A stretch of DNA of 19,829 bases. It comes from Actinomycetes bacterium. Its GTDB lineage: Bacteria > Actinomycetota > Actinomycetes > Actinomycetales > Actinomycetaceae. The notes below the pieces were generated by a model, which did not search any database, was not told the origin of the DNA, and saw only the letters and a list, made by a program, of their open reading frames with translations. This document shows, piece after piece, positions 1-7,501 of this stretch. Both the position numbers and the translations under genes were made by a program. Numbering within the stretch: position 1 is the first letter of the stretch; the number at the start of each line of letters is the position of its first letter. The stretch lies in NCBI GenBank assembly GCA_023387755.1, contig JAEWHO010000060.1, forward strand, positions 1 through 19,829, given 5' to 3'.

Positions 1-2191
1 ATACAGCCCCATCCTGGCGCGAGAGGAAACGGTGCCCTGGGAGGAATTCGCGCAGATGTTCACCAGCGAAAATCGGCCCAACGCCCGGCCCACCGCCACC
101 GTGCGGGATAGCAAAGGTCTTGTGCAAGTTTAGGTGGGAAACATCCCCACCGAACTGGCCGGGGCGACCAACTGCCACCAGGGCGTTCATATTCGCCCCA
201 TCAATATAGACCTGCCCGCCCGCATCGTGGACGATCTGGCATACCTCGCGCACGGTTTCTTCGTAGACGCCGTGGGTGGAGGGATAAGTGATCATAATGC
301 AGGCTAGCTCTGCACCGTGTTTTTCTACCTTGGCGCGCAGATCCTCCACATCGATATCGCCGTTCTCGGCGCAGGCAACAACGACAACTTTCAACCCTGC
401 CAGAGCAGCCGAGGCAGCATTGGTTCCGTGAGCTGATGCCGGGATGAGGCAGATGCGCCGCTGGTCATCGCCACGTGAGTCGTGGTAACCACGGATAGCC
501 AACAGTCCGGCGTACTCGCCCTGGGCGCCCGAATTTGGTTGGAGCGAGCCACAGTCGTAGCCGGTGATGGCGGTGAGCCAAGCGGACAGCTCCTCCATTA
601 GCTCCCGGTAACCGACAGCGTCACTGGCCGGGCAGAACGGATGCAGGTTGGCAAACTTCGGCCAGGTGATGGCCGCCATTTCTACGGCCGAGTTCAGCTT
701 CATCGTGCACGAACCCAGCGGGATCATACCCCGATCCAGCGCATAGTCTTTGTCAGAAAGCCGCCGCAGGTAGCGCATCATCCGGGTCTCGGTGTGATGA
801 GAGTTGAACACCGGATGTTGTAAGTAATCCACCTGACGGGGCTGCTCCACACCGAGGGAGAAGTCACTGCTCGCGTCACCGCTCCCCCACTGCCCGAGCA
901 CCTCTACAACGGTGCTGATGGTCTCCTCACTAGTGGTTTCATCCACACTCAGGCGGAGTGCGCCGTCGGCAATGTAGGCCAAAATCCCGCGCTCATACAG
1001 CGCCTCAACAGCTTTATCGACATCCTCACCAAGCGGGATTTCCAGCGTGTCAAAGAAGGCCTGGTGAGCCACCGCAACGCCATGGTCAGCGAGCCCTTGT
1101 GCGAGCTTCACAGCTTTAGCGTGGACATCCTGCGCGATCTGCTTAATCCCTTGCGGACCGTGCCAGACCGCGTACATGGACGCCATGACGGCCAGCAGTA
1201 CCTGGGCAGTACAAATATTCGAGGTCGCTTTTTCTCGCCGAATATGCTGCTCGCGCGTCTGCAGTGCGAGGCGGTAGGCCGGTCTTCCGTCAGCGTCCTT
1301 CGATACACCGACCAGGCGCCCTGGCAGCTGCCGCTGCAGCGACTGTTTCACCGACAGGTAGCCTGCATGTGGACCGCCGTAGCCCATCGGCACACCGAAT
1401 CGCTGAGTGGTGCCGGCAGCAATATCGGCCCCCAGTGATCCAGCTGAAGGTAGTAGTGCCGCCGAGAGCAGATCCTGAACCATAATCACCAGGGCTCCGG
1501 CCCCGTGTGCGGCCTCGGTGAGTGCGCGAATGTCTTCAGCAGGGCGGACGCGCCCACTAGCGCCGGGGTATTGGATGACGACGGCGAACACGTCGTATAG
1601 GTCCGTACCCGGTTCCAAATCGCTGTCCTCAACGGTGATATCTGCGGCACGGGCACGGGTGGTGACGACGTCACGGGTTTGGTCGAACAGATCAGTATCG
1701 AGCAATACCCGGCTGCCCTTACGGGTAGCGCGTCGCGCCAGCGCAATCGCTTCGGCGACGGCGGTGCCCTCATCCAGCATGGAGGCACCAGCAACGTCCG
1801 TGCCGGTCAGGTCCGCCACCATGGTCTGGAAGTTCAACAGAGCTTCCAGCCGGCCCTGGGAAATCTCCGGCTGGTAGGGAGTGTAGGCCGTATACCAGGC
1901 GGGGTTTTCCAGCACGTTACGTTGGATCACGGCCGGGGTGCGCGTGCCGTAATACCCCTGTCCAATAAGGGAGGTATTAACGACATTTTTATTCGCAAAT
2001 TCTTCCAGCCGGGCCATTACCTCGGTAGGGGTGTGGGGCTGGGGCAAACCCTCATCCCAGGTGTCGTGCAGGACGCTGGCGGGGACGGCGCGAGTGAGAA
2101 CCTCGTCAAGGTCACTCGCACCGATCCCCTCCAAAAGCTCCTGCAGCGTCGTGCCGGTAGGGCCGATATGCCGCGGGATAAAGGTGGTCAC
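1..2191 (-). CDS. gcvP: Glycine dehydrogenase (decarboxylating), P-protein, 3'-truncated by window edge
   Basis: This is the PLP-dependent P-protein of the cytoplasmic glycine cleavage system. It decarboxylates glycine and passes the aminomethyl group to lipoylated GcvH. About 730 codons are visible of the roughly 950 usual, and the C-terminus lies beyond base 1. The frame is open throughout. The N-terminus reads VTTFIPRHIGPT, followed by the conserved stretch YYGTRTPAVIQRNVLENPAWYT in two parts (YYGT.., NPAWYT). The PLP-binding lysine sits in HLNLHKTFAIPHGGGGPG and I count it as about residue 691 (codon 121-119). The C-terminal-half hallmark GSCTMKLN is also present. The start is a GTG whose last two bases overlap the gcvH TGA (GTGA, 4-base overlap), which implies translational coupling. 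It is the last gene of the riboswitch-controlled gcvT-gcvH-gcvP operon. Identification is secure. Only completeness is unknown. Confidence 0.96.
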   Translation of the reverse strand, partial: MTTFIPRHIGPTGTTLQELLEGIGASDLDEVLTRAVPASVLHDTWDEGLPQPHTPTEVMARLEEFANKNVVNTSLIGQGYYGTRTPAVIQRNVLENPAWYTAYTPYQPEISQGRLEALLNFQTMVADLTGTDVAGASMLDEGTAVAEAIALARRATRKGSRVLLDTDLFDQTRDVVTTRARAADITVEDSDLEPGTDLYDVFAVVIQYPGASGRVRPAEDIRALTEAAHGAGALVIMVQDLLSAALLPSAGSLGADIAAGTTQRFGVPMGYGGPHAGYLSVKQSLQRQLPGRLVGVSKDADGRPAYRLALQTREQHIRREKATSNICTAQVLLAVMASMYAVWHGPQGIKQIAQDVHAKAVKLAQGLADHGVAVAHQAFFDTLEIPLGEDVDKAVEALYERGILAYIADGALRLSVDETTSEETISTVVEVLGQWGSGDASSDFSLGVEQPRQVDYLQHPVFNSHHTETRMMRYLRRLSDKDYALDRGMIPLGSCTMKLNSAVEMAAITWPKFANLHPFCPASDAVGYRELMEELSAWLTAITGYDCGSLQPNSGAQGEYAGLLAIRGYHDSRGDDQRRICLIPASAHGTNAASAALAGLKVVVVACAENGDIDVEDLRAKVEKHGAELACIMITYPSTHGVYEETVREVCQIVHDAGGQVYIDGANMNALVAVGRPGQFGGDVSHLNLHKTFAIPHGGGGPGVGPIFAGEHLREFLPGHRFLSRQDGAV

Positions 2192-2559
2192 GCGCCTGCA
2201 CCTGCCGTGTGCTCAGCGTAAGCGTCGGCATCCATGAGGTCCTCGGTCGACTCAATATCAACCTTGAACAACCAGCCGGCACCGAAGGGATCCTCGTTCA
2301 CGCTCTCAGGCGCGTCAATGACGGCGTCGTTTACTTCGGTCACGGTTCCGCTAACGGGGCTAATGAGGTCAGACACGGACTTCGTGGATTCGATTTCACC
2401 GCAGTTCTCGCCTGCAGTTACCTCATCACCGACCTGGGGCAGGTCAATGTAAACGACGTCGCCCAAGGCATCGGCAGCAAAGTCGGTGATGCCAACGGTG
2501 CCGTCGTCGGCCAACCATTCATGGTCGGCAGAATATTTGCGATCAGTGGGGAAGGACAT
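2188..2559 (-). CDS. gcvH: Glycine cleavage system H-protein (lipoyl carrier)
   Basis: This is the small carrier protein that shuttles the aminomethyl intermediate from GcvP to GcvT on a lipoyl arm. Its 123 residues match the family length. The N-terminus shows the typical YSADHEWL and GITDFAADALGDVVYIDLP region. The lipoyl-attachment lysine is K60 in GEIESTKSVSDL, followed by PVSGTVTEVN and the C-terminal WLFKV. A good ribosome binding site (TAGGAG) lies about 6 bases before the ATG. It sits 25 bases after gcvT and overlaps gcvP by four bases, so the three genes look co-transcribed. The last dozen residues (Ala/Gly-rich) extend slightly beyond the usual core. Confidence 0.97.
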   Translation of the reverse strand: MSFPTDRKYSADHEWLADDGTVGITDFAADALGDVVYIDLPQVGDEVTAGENCGEIESTKSVSDLISPVSGTVTEVNDAVIDAPESVNEDPFGAGWLFKVDIESTEDLMDADAYAEHTAGAGA

Positions 2560-2584
2560 GATGTCTCCTAAATGGTTGGTCGGG

Positions 2585-3673
2585 TTACTTTTGTCGGGAG
2601 TAGAAGGGAAGTTTAACTACCTGCATCTGTTGGATGCGGCCGCGCACATCGACATCGAGCACATCGCCGGGTTCCGCCCCCGGCAACTCAACACGGGCGA
2701 TCGCAATGGGGAATCCCAGGGTCGGTGAGAGAACCCCGGAAGTTACCTCACCAATCGGTTGGCCATCACGCACGATGGGGCTACCTTCGCGGGCGGCACG
2801 CCGGCCCTCCCCCTGCAAACCAATGAGCATGTAGCGAGCAGGGCGGTCCTGCAGGGCCTGGGCACCGACAAAATCGTGATCGAATTTCACCATCCGGCCC
2901 ATACCTACATCAGCCGGGCAAAGCTCTTGATTGAGTTCATGACCGTACAGGGGCATACCTGCTTCTAGGCGGAGGGTGTCACGGCATGCTAGCCCGCACA
3001 GGGTCAGGCCATAATCGACGCCAGCCGATGCTAGGTGCGTCCAGAGGTCGGCCGCGATCGAGGCGTCACCATAGATTTCGAAGCCGTCCTCACCGGTGTA
3101 ACCGGTACGAGCGATGAGGATATCTTGTTCGGCAAACTGGCTTGCTTGCACCGAGTAGTACTTCATATCGGCGACGTCGAAACCTGCTGCCTTCATGACC
3201 TCCACCGAGCGCGGCCCCTGAATGGCAATAATAATCCGGCCGATCGTGCGGTCGGCCACCTCCACATCGGGTGAGCTGCTGCACCGTTCCTGCAGGGCTG
3301 CCACAACCGTCTCCCGGTTGGAGGCATTGGCGACGACCAGATATTGATCATCGGCCAGACGGTAGACGATGAGGTCGTCCATAATGCCACCGTCAGCAGA
3401 TGTGATCATGGAGTATTTCGCTTTGCCCACTTTCATCGCGTCCATCGGCGAGATGAAACAACGGTTGAGAGCCTCGGCTGCACCGGTTCCGGTGACGAAA
3501 ATCTGGGCCATATGCGAAAGGTCGAACATTCCGACGGCGGTACGAACCGCCTCGTGCTCAGCCAGATGGGTGGTGTAACGCACCGGCATCGACCACCCTG
3601 CGAAGGGCACCAGTGTGGCACCGGCGTCCTGGTGAATGCCCAGGAGTGGGGTTTCTAGGAGTTCTGGGGTCAT
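2585..3673 (-). CDS. gcvT: Glycine cleavage system T-protein, aminomethyltransferase
   Basis: GcvT transfers the methylene group from aminomethyl-lipoyl GcvH to tetrahydrofolate, releasing ammonia and giving 5,10-methylene-THF. The 362 residues are the normal length. Family signatures in order are FAGWSMPVRY (24-33), MFDLSHM (49-55), GGIMDDLIVYR (95-105, containing the catalytic-site aspartate, probably D100), YLVVANASNRE (111-121), RTGYTGEDGFEIY in the middle, and RDTLRLEAGMPLYGHEL. The C-terminal barrel is intact. The ATG has a purine-rich site (AGGACGGAG) just upstream. It is the first gene of the gcv operon, directly behind the glycine riboswitch leader. Confidence 0.97.
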   Translation of the reverse strand: MTPELLETPLLGIHQDAGATLVPFAGWSMPVRYTTHLAEHEAVRTAVGMFDLSHMAQIFVTGTGAAEALNRCFISPMDAMKVGKAKYSMITSADGGIMDDLIVYRLADDQYLVVANASNRETVVAALQERCSSSPDVEVADRTIGRIIIAIQGPRSVEVMKAAGFDVADMKYYSVQASQFAEQDILIARTGYTGEDGFEIYGDASIAADLWTHLASAGVDYGLTLCGLACRDTLRLEAGMPLYGHELNQELCPADVGMGRMVKFDHDFVGAQALQDRPARYMLIGLQGEGRRAAREGSPIVRDGQPIGEVTSGVLSPTLGFPIAIARVELPGAEPGDVLDVDVRGRIQQMQVVKLPFYSRQK

Positions 3674-3693
3674 TGACTGCTCCGTCCTTGGAT

Positions 3694-3866
3694 CTGTCCC
3701 CCGTCTGTACCTTTGCCTGAGAGATTCACCAGTTTCCCGGCTTACACCGTCGGCGAGGCTATATGCCTACTTTCCAGATTGGCCTCCTCGACGCGGTGCG
3801 GGTGCCTGAGAGTGTGCGGGGGAGCTTGCTCCTACGGCGTCGGTTCCTTACCGACTCTCCCGCGTC
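3694..3866 (-). promoter_or_regulatory. Tandem glycine riboswitch in the gcvT leader
   Basis: Read on the minus strand, the leader has two successive glycine aptamers. Aptamer 1 (3866-3790) is closed by a 7-bp P1 helix, GACGCGG with CCGCGTC, and contains GGGAGAGTC, GCCGTAGGAGCAA and CTCTCAGGCACC. These are the conserved core segments of the glycine family. Aptamer 2 (about 3778-3700) contains TCTGGAAAG, GCCGACGGTGTAA and CTCTCAGGCAAAGG, closed by TCTG/CAGA. The leader ends about 20 bases before the gcvT start codon, next to the ribosome binding site. I see no strong intrinsic terminator, so control could be at translation initiation or through an unrecognised platform. The family normally turns gcv genes on when glycine is abundant. 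The upstream 170 bases (3867-4034) must hold the promoter, but I cannot place its boxes with confidence. Confidence 0.92.
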
Positions 3867-4034
3867 GATTCACAGCGGCCCTCTATGCGGTTGTAGACCA
3901 ACGCTAGCAGCGCCTGTGCTGGCCGTCACCCACGATAGCCCACCTCGGCGCGCTGTGCCTACTTTGTCGCGCGGAGAGTCGTGTGCGTTTACCTCTGTCG
4001 GAGTTCGAATCGTCTCACCGCCCTGTGCCCCCGG

Positions 4035-5030
4035 CTAGGCAGCCCAATCATGCGCTCTGCGTTCACTTATCCACGGCGGGTCCACGTGGGCAGATAACGC
4101 TGTAGAGACCAGTTGTGCCAAACTGTATTCTCCATCGGCCGCCAGTGCCTGGTCACACCACACGCGGGCCTGCCCGCCCATCCCGCAAAACCATGCGATA
4201 TAGGCCGCGACTGCCACGACAGCCGCATAGTGTTCCGGGCTGCACGCCCCGGCAATCGTGCGCAGCATATCGAGCTGCGCATAAGCCGGCCCCCATTCCC
4301 CCAGGGCCGTACTGAGCATGAATTTGCCGTTCACGCTGGCGGGCTTTTCCTGGAAATCCGGGTCGGCACCCGGATCGCATACGGTCGCGCAGATAAAAGC
4401 ATCACGGTACGGGATATCGGCTAACCCAGCGCCCAAGAGCCGCGCACTGACGCGGTCCTCAGGGTCACTCTTGAGCGATTTCCAGGCTCGCCGTAGCTCG
4501 GCTGCTGATAGCGGTGCCTCAGTGAGCTCGGCAGCACTGTCGGCCGCCGTCGGTGCCGGCATCAATAGCTCCTCTCGCGAGGCGACGGGGATAATCCCGC
4601 TAAGCTGGTAATGCAACGCCATGCGAGTTGATTTCCACTCCAGCAATCCCACTTTGTCCACCTTGGCGCTGGTTGCCACGTAGACGGCATCCTCGCCAAT
4701 ACCGACGACGCTATGCAGAGCATCGGCTAGGTGGGCGTAGATGCCTGCAACCTGTGCTTCCAAGCGGGAGACGCCGTCGTGATAGAAGACGGCAATCCCC
4801 CCGGGTGTACTGTTCGCGCAGGCCCGCTCCAGCTCCGTCACACTGGTGGAGCACAGTCCGCAATGGCCCCCGCACCCGTAGGTGTATATGGAGATCATGT
4901 GCTTACCGTCGCCGTACTCGGGCGGGCGAATCACGGCGACTTTATCACGCGGATAGTAACCAATCATGTAGGGCAGAGCTGCCGAGTATTCGAGTGCGAG
5001 CTGACGATCGGTGGCATAGTTAGTTTCCAT
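4035..5030 (-). CDS. DUF4192 family protein with a cysteine cluster
   Basis: This is an actinobacterial protein of 331 residues with unknown biochemical function. The N-terminal segment ALPYMIGYYPRDKVAVI (about 18-34) and the C-terminal part, AAYIAWFCGMGGQARVWCDQ followed by LAADGEYSLAQLVSTAL (from about 272), match the layout I know for DUF4192, which typically starts with a Pro-x-x-hydrophobic-Gly motif and ends with a helical repeat-like WxxGxGxxAR region. No signal peptide or membrane helix is visible, so it is probably cytoplasmic. The odd point is a CX3CX2C cluster (C53, C57, C60) with a further C71. The rest of the protein does not look like a radical-SAM barrel. Only a weak ribosome binding site (TAGGGT) precedes the ATG. 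It is transcribed away from the neighbouring isoprenoid gene and ends near the gcv promoter region, so it may be a monocistronic unit. Confidence 0.8.
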   Translation of the reverse strand: METNYATDRQLALEYSAALPYMIGYYPRDKVAVIRPPEYGDGKHMISIYTYGCGGHCGLCSTSVTELERACANSTPGGIAVFYHDGVSRLEAQVAGIYAHLADALHSVVGIGEDAVYVATSAKVDKVGLLEWKSTRMALHYQLSGIIPVASREELLMPAPTAADSAAELTEAPLSAAELRRAWKSLKSDPEDRVSARLLGAGLADIPYRDAFICATVCDPGADPDFQEKPASVNGKFMLSTALGEWGPAYAQLDMLRTIAGACSPEHYAAVVAVAAYIAWFCGMGGQARVWCDQALAADGEYSLAQLVSTALSAHVDPPWISERRAHDWAA

Positions 5031-5171
5031 ACCCTAAGCAGACAGCATCTACCTTCCGCGGTGCCGTTCACCGATCAGACGCTGGGGAGAACGTGACCGC
5101 TCGGATACGTATGTGGGCAGTGTCAAGCACCGTTTGACGACGACGGCGCGATCGACACGTACAGTGGAGGC

Positions 5172-6260
5172 ATGATCGACCAGCAGGATTACTTGTCTCA
5201 GCTCCAAGAGCACATTAGCGCCCGGTTTCAAGCCGCCGCGGATCACTTCTCCCCCATCCACGCTGCTGTACCTGACTTTTTCACCCCGGCGCGCCGCCTT
5301 CTTTCTGGCGGCAAACGGATGCGTGCTCTCCTCCTAGTGGCAGGTATGAAAGCGGCCGATGAAGCTGCCGATCCGAGCTCCACACCAGCGCTCAACCTGG
5401 CAGCTGCACTGGAGTTCTTCCAGGCGGCTGCTCTCGTACATGACGACATTATCGACGACTCTGATATCCGCCGGAACGGACCAGCAGCCCATGCAGCTTA
5501 CGCCCAAAACGCCCGCCCAGATATCTTAGAAAACCCACGGGTATGGGGCAGAAATGCCGCTATCTTGCTCGGTGACTTACTCATTGTCATGGCCGACGAC
5601 GCCGCCAATTGCGCGTTTGGAGCGCTCGCGGGCCGCCCCGCCACCACCTGCCGTCATATTTGGCGAGAAATGACCCAAGAAGTGGCCGTCGGTCAATACC
5701 TAGACACCCTCATTTCCACATTGCCACTTACCGCGACGACGCCACAGACGGCCCTAACGGATGCGCAGGCAGTGGTCTCCCATAAGTCCGGGCGATACTC
5801 CGTGGAACACCCTCTGGTCCTAGGCGCCGCCTTCGCCGGGGGCAATACAGAACTACTGTCAGCACTAAGTATGGTCGGCGGGCCGCTCGGGCAAGCCTTC
5901 CAACTGCGCGATGACGTCCTGGGGGTCTTTGGTGACCCCGCCGATACCGGCAAGCCTGCCGGGGACGATTTGCGCGAGGGCAAACGCACCGCCCTGATCG
6001 CTTTGGCTCGTTCCTATGCCGAGGGCACCGACCGGGCATTTATTGAGACCCACCTGGGTGACCGCCACGCAGATGCTGGCACAATCGCCCGCCTACAGCA
6101 GATTCTGGAGACCTCTGGGGCACGCGACGCCCATGAAAAGCTCATCACTCGACTCCTGGAACAATCCCAGGCTGCCTTGCAGCGCGCTCCCATCCACGAC
6201 CCGGCCGCTGCGGACTTTATTAGCCAACTAGCCGGCCGCTTGGCCTTCCGCGTTGCCTGA
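5172..6260 (+). CDS. idsA: Polyprenyl (geranylgeranyl/farnesyl-type) diphosphate synthase
   Basis: This is a trans-isoprenyl diphosphate synthase that condenses allylic diphosphates with isopentenyl diphosphate, supplying precursors for quinones, carotenoids or lipid carriers. The 362 residues match actinobacterial IdsA/GrcC proteins. GGKRMR is at 46-51. The first Asp-rich motif is HDDIIDDSD (DDxxD at 91-95), followed by the R-R pair. GQYLDT is at about 174-179 and the K-S-G motif at 205-207. The second Asp-rich motif is QLRDDVLGVFGD (247-251), with GKPAGDDLREGKRT following. All metal-binding residues look intact. A GGAGG lies only one base before the ATG, an unusually short spacing, but no better start exists. 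Position beside an Rv2175c-like gene and a pknL-like kinase parallels mycobacterial idsA2 (Rv2173). Product chain length cannot be read from the sequence. Confidence 0.92.
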   Translation: MIDQQDYLSQLQEHISARFQAAADHFSPIHAAVPDFFTPARRLLSGGKRMRALLLVAGMKAADEAADPSSTPALNLAAALEFFQAAALVHDDIIDDSDIRRNGPAAHAAYAQNARPDILENPRVWGRNAAILLGDLLIVMADDAANCAFGALAGRPATTCRHIWREMTQEVAVGQYLDTLISTLPLTATTPQTALTDAQAVVSHKSGRYSVEHPLVLGAAFAGGNTELLSALSMVGGPLGQAFQLRDDVLGVFGDPADTGKPAGDDLREGKRTALIALARSYAEGTDRAFIETHLGDRHADAGTIARLQQILETSGARDAHEKLITRLLEQSQAALQRAPIHDPAAADFISQLAGRLAFRVA

Positions 6261-6273
6261 GGATCGGCACCAG

Positions 6274-6627
6274 CTAGAGGGCGGTAGAGATGATGGCTCG
6301 TCGCACCGAATGTATCGAACCGTGGTGTAGAACGACGAGCGGGATACCCCCCAGTTCCTCGTTGTAGGTCACCATCCAGTCGCGCGCTTCGTACGTATCA
6401 AGCCCGAGATCCCCTAGCGCCATCAGGGTGCCACGCAGGGCAGGCTCGGGACTCCACTGTCCATCTTCTTGAATAAAGCAAATCTCGGGGATATAAACCT
6501 GTCCTTCCCGCTCCACAGTAAGGACGGCGCGCGCCTTAATCAGATTTCGGACCTGATAGACGGGTACATCAAGGAGGTCGGCTGCTTCTTGCCGAGTTAG
6601 CAGGGCGCCAAGGGCTTCATCATTCAC
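6274..6627 (-). CDS. Rv2175c-type winged-helix DNA-binding protein
   Basis: This is a 117-residue protein. An N-terminal helix-turn-helix (LLTRQEAADLLDVPVYQVRNLI, about 9-30) is followed by a short strand region (VEREGQVYIPEICF), and a C-terminal helical part contains LGDLGLDTYEARDWM. This architecture matches the M. tuberculosis Rv2175c family, a DNA-binding protein known there as a substrate of the kinase PknL. Here it likewise sits two genes from a PASTA kinase and beside idsA. The start is a GTG at 6627. An in-frame TAG a short way upstream excludes a long N-terminal extension, so the protein lacks the extended N-terminus that carries the phosphorylated threonine in the mycobacterial protein. 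T11 at the start of the HTH is a possible substitute, which is pure inference. It converges on the idsA stop codon with a 13-base gap. Confidence 0.82.
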   Translation of the reverse strand: MNDEALGALLTRQEAADLLDVPVYQVRNLIKARAVLTVEREGQVYIPEICFIQEDGQWSPEPALRGTLMALGDLGLDTYEARDWMVTYNEELGGIPLVVLHHGSIHSVRRAIISTAL

Positions 6628-6685
6628 GGCACTATGGTAACTCTCCCCACTCGGCAGCTCACTGTGCTACCGCCGGTATATACCG

Positions 6686-7459
6686 AACAAGTTACCGCGA
6701 CTACCGATTGCGCTGATTACACACTCGCTGGTTACCGCTCCCGTGGAAGCCGCAGCAGGTTCTCACGACACACGCCCGCTGCCCGCCGCTCAAAGTTACG
6801 CAGTGAAAGCCAGCAGCCAGAGCTACGTGGTTAAAAAGGGCGATACGCTCTCCGCGATTGCGCGCGCCCACAATACGACGGTCGCGGCACTATCCGAAAT
6901 AAACAACCTGCCCAATCCCGACCACATCCAGGTGGGGAAGACCCTCGTTATCCCGCACCATTCCAGTTCCACCGCGGTTGCGCACATGTTCCTTGGCCGC
7001 ACCTATCCTGAGCCCGTGGTTGCGGCGGCGAATCAGAATAAGACCAGATTGGATACTCTCCCAATGCCCGACCGGGCCGCCACTCGCGCCCTCGTGGCCC
7101 GAACGGCCCGAGATCTAAACGTTGATCCGTCGCTGGCATTAGCCATCGCCTACCAGGAGTCAGGGTTTAATGCCCGCGCGGTCTCCCCCGCCAATGCGAT
7201 TGGCATCATGCAGGTTATCCCGTCGTCGGGAAAATAGGCAGGGCAACTTCTGGGCCGACCGATAAATCTTCTCAAGCCAGAAGATAACGTCCTAGCGGGC
7301 GTTGCTATTATCCGCCAGCTCCTCCGCTCGGCAGATAGTGTCGATCAGGCTATCGCCGGCTACTATCAGGGGCTCGCCTCAGTGCAGAAGAACGGCATGT
7401 TTGCGGATACTCAGCAGTATGTTGCGGCCGTAAAAAAGCATCAGCAGCGCTTCCGGTAG
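6686..7459 (+). pseudogene. LysM plus lytic transglycosylase (SLT) gene, disrupted by an in-frame amber codon
   Basis: The reading frame encodes a signal-peptide-like stretch (KLPRLPIALITHSLVTAPVEAAA, from two adjoining segments), a LysM domain (YVVKKGDTLSAIARAHNTTV..., roughly 6825-6955) and an SLT-type transglycosylase domain with the catalytic glutamate in AYQESGFNARAVSP and the AIGIMQVIP motif. Such proteins bind and cleave peptidoglycan outside the cell. A TAG at 7235-7237 interrupts the frame directly after MQVIPSSGK. The same frame then resumes with AGQLLGRPINLLKPEDNVLAGV..., YYQGLASVQKNGMFADTQQYV and a normal TAG at 7457-7459. A TGG (Trp) codon is expected at the break, so one G-to-A change explains it. 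The 5' end is also poor. In this frame there is no ATG, GTG or TTG ahead of the signal-like stretch, and the first GTG (6743) has no ribosome binding site and would omit the signal. I therefore call it a pseudogene, though a sequencing error at the stop is possible. Confidence 0.85.
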
Positions 7460-7501
7460 GCCCTAAAATGGCAGCAATATGCGTGGCGCTGCCTCATATG
7501 C

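Noticed and set aside
3978..4024. tRNA 3'-half-like stretch (GTGTGCGTTTAC, then GAGTTCGAATC and CTCACCGCCC) on the plus strand, possibly a serine tRNA remnant or attachment site
   Set aside because: The T-stem does not pair properly around the TTCGAAT loop, no matching 5' acceptor strand or anticodon arm is found upstream, and no integrase is nearby.
4035..5030. Radical-SAM enzyme suggested by the CX3CX2C motif
   Set aside because: The flanking sequence and the conserved N- and C-terminal segments fit DUF4192, and the SAM-binding GGE and related motifs of the barrel are absent.
5121..5165. Promoter boxes ahead of idsA (TTGACG at 5134-5139, TACAGT at 5160-5165) or on the minus strand (TTGACA)
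   Set aside because: The spacing is 20 bases with the -10 overlapping the ribosome binding site, and the minus-strand TTGACA has no suitable -10 partner.
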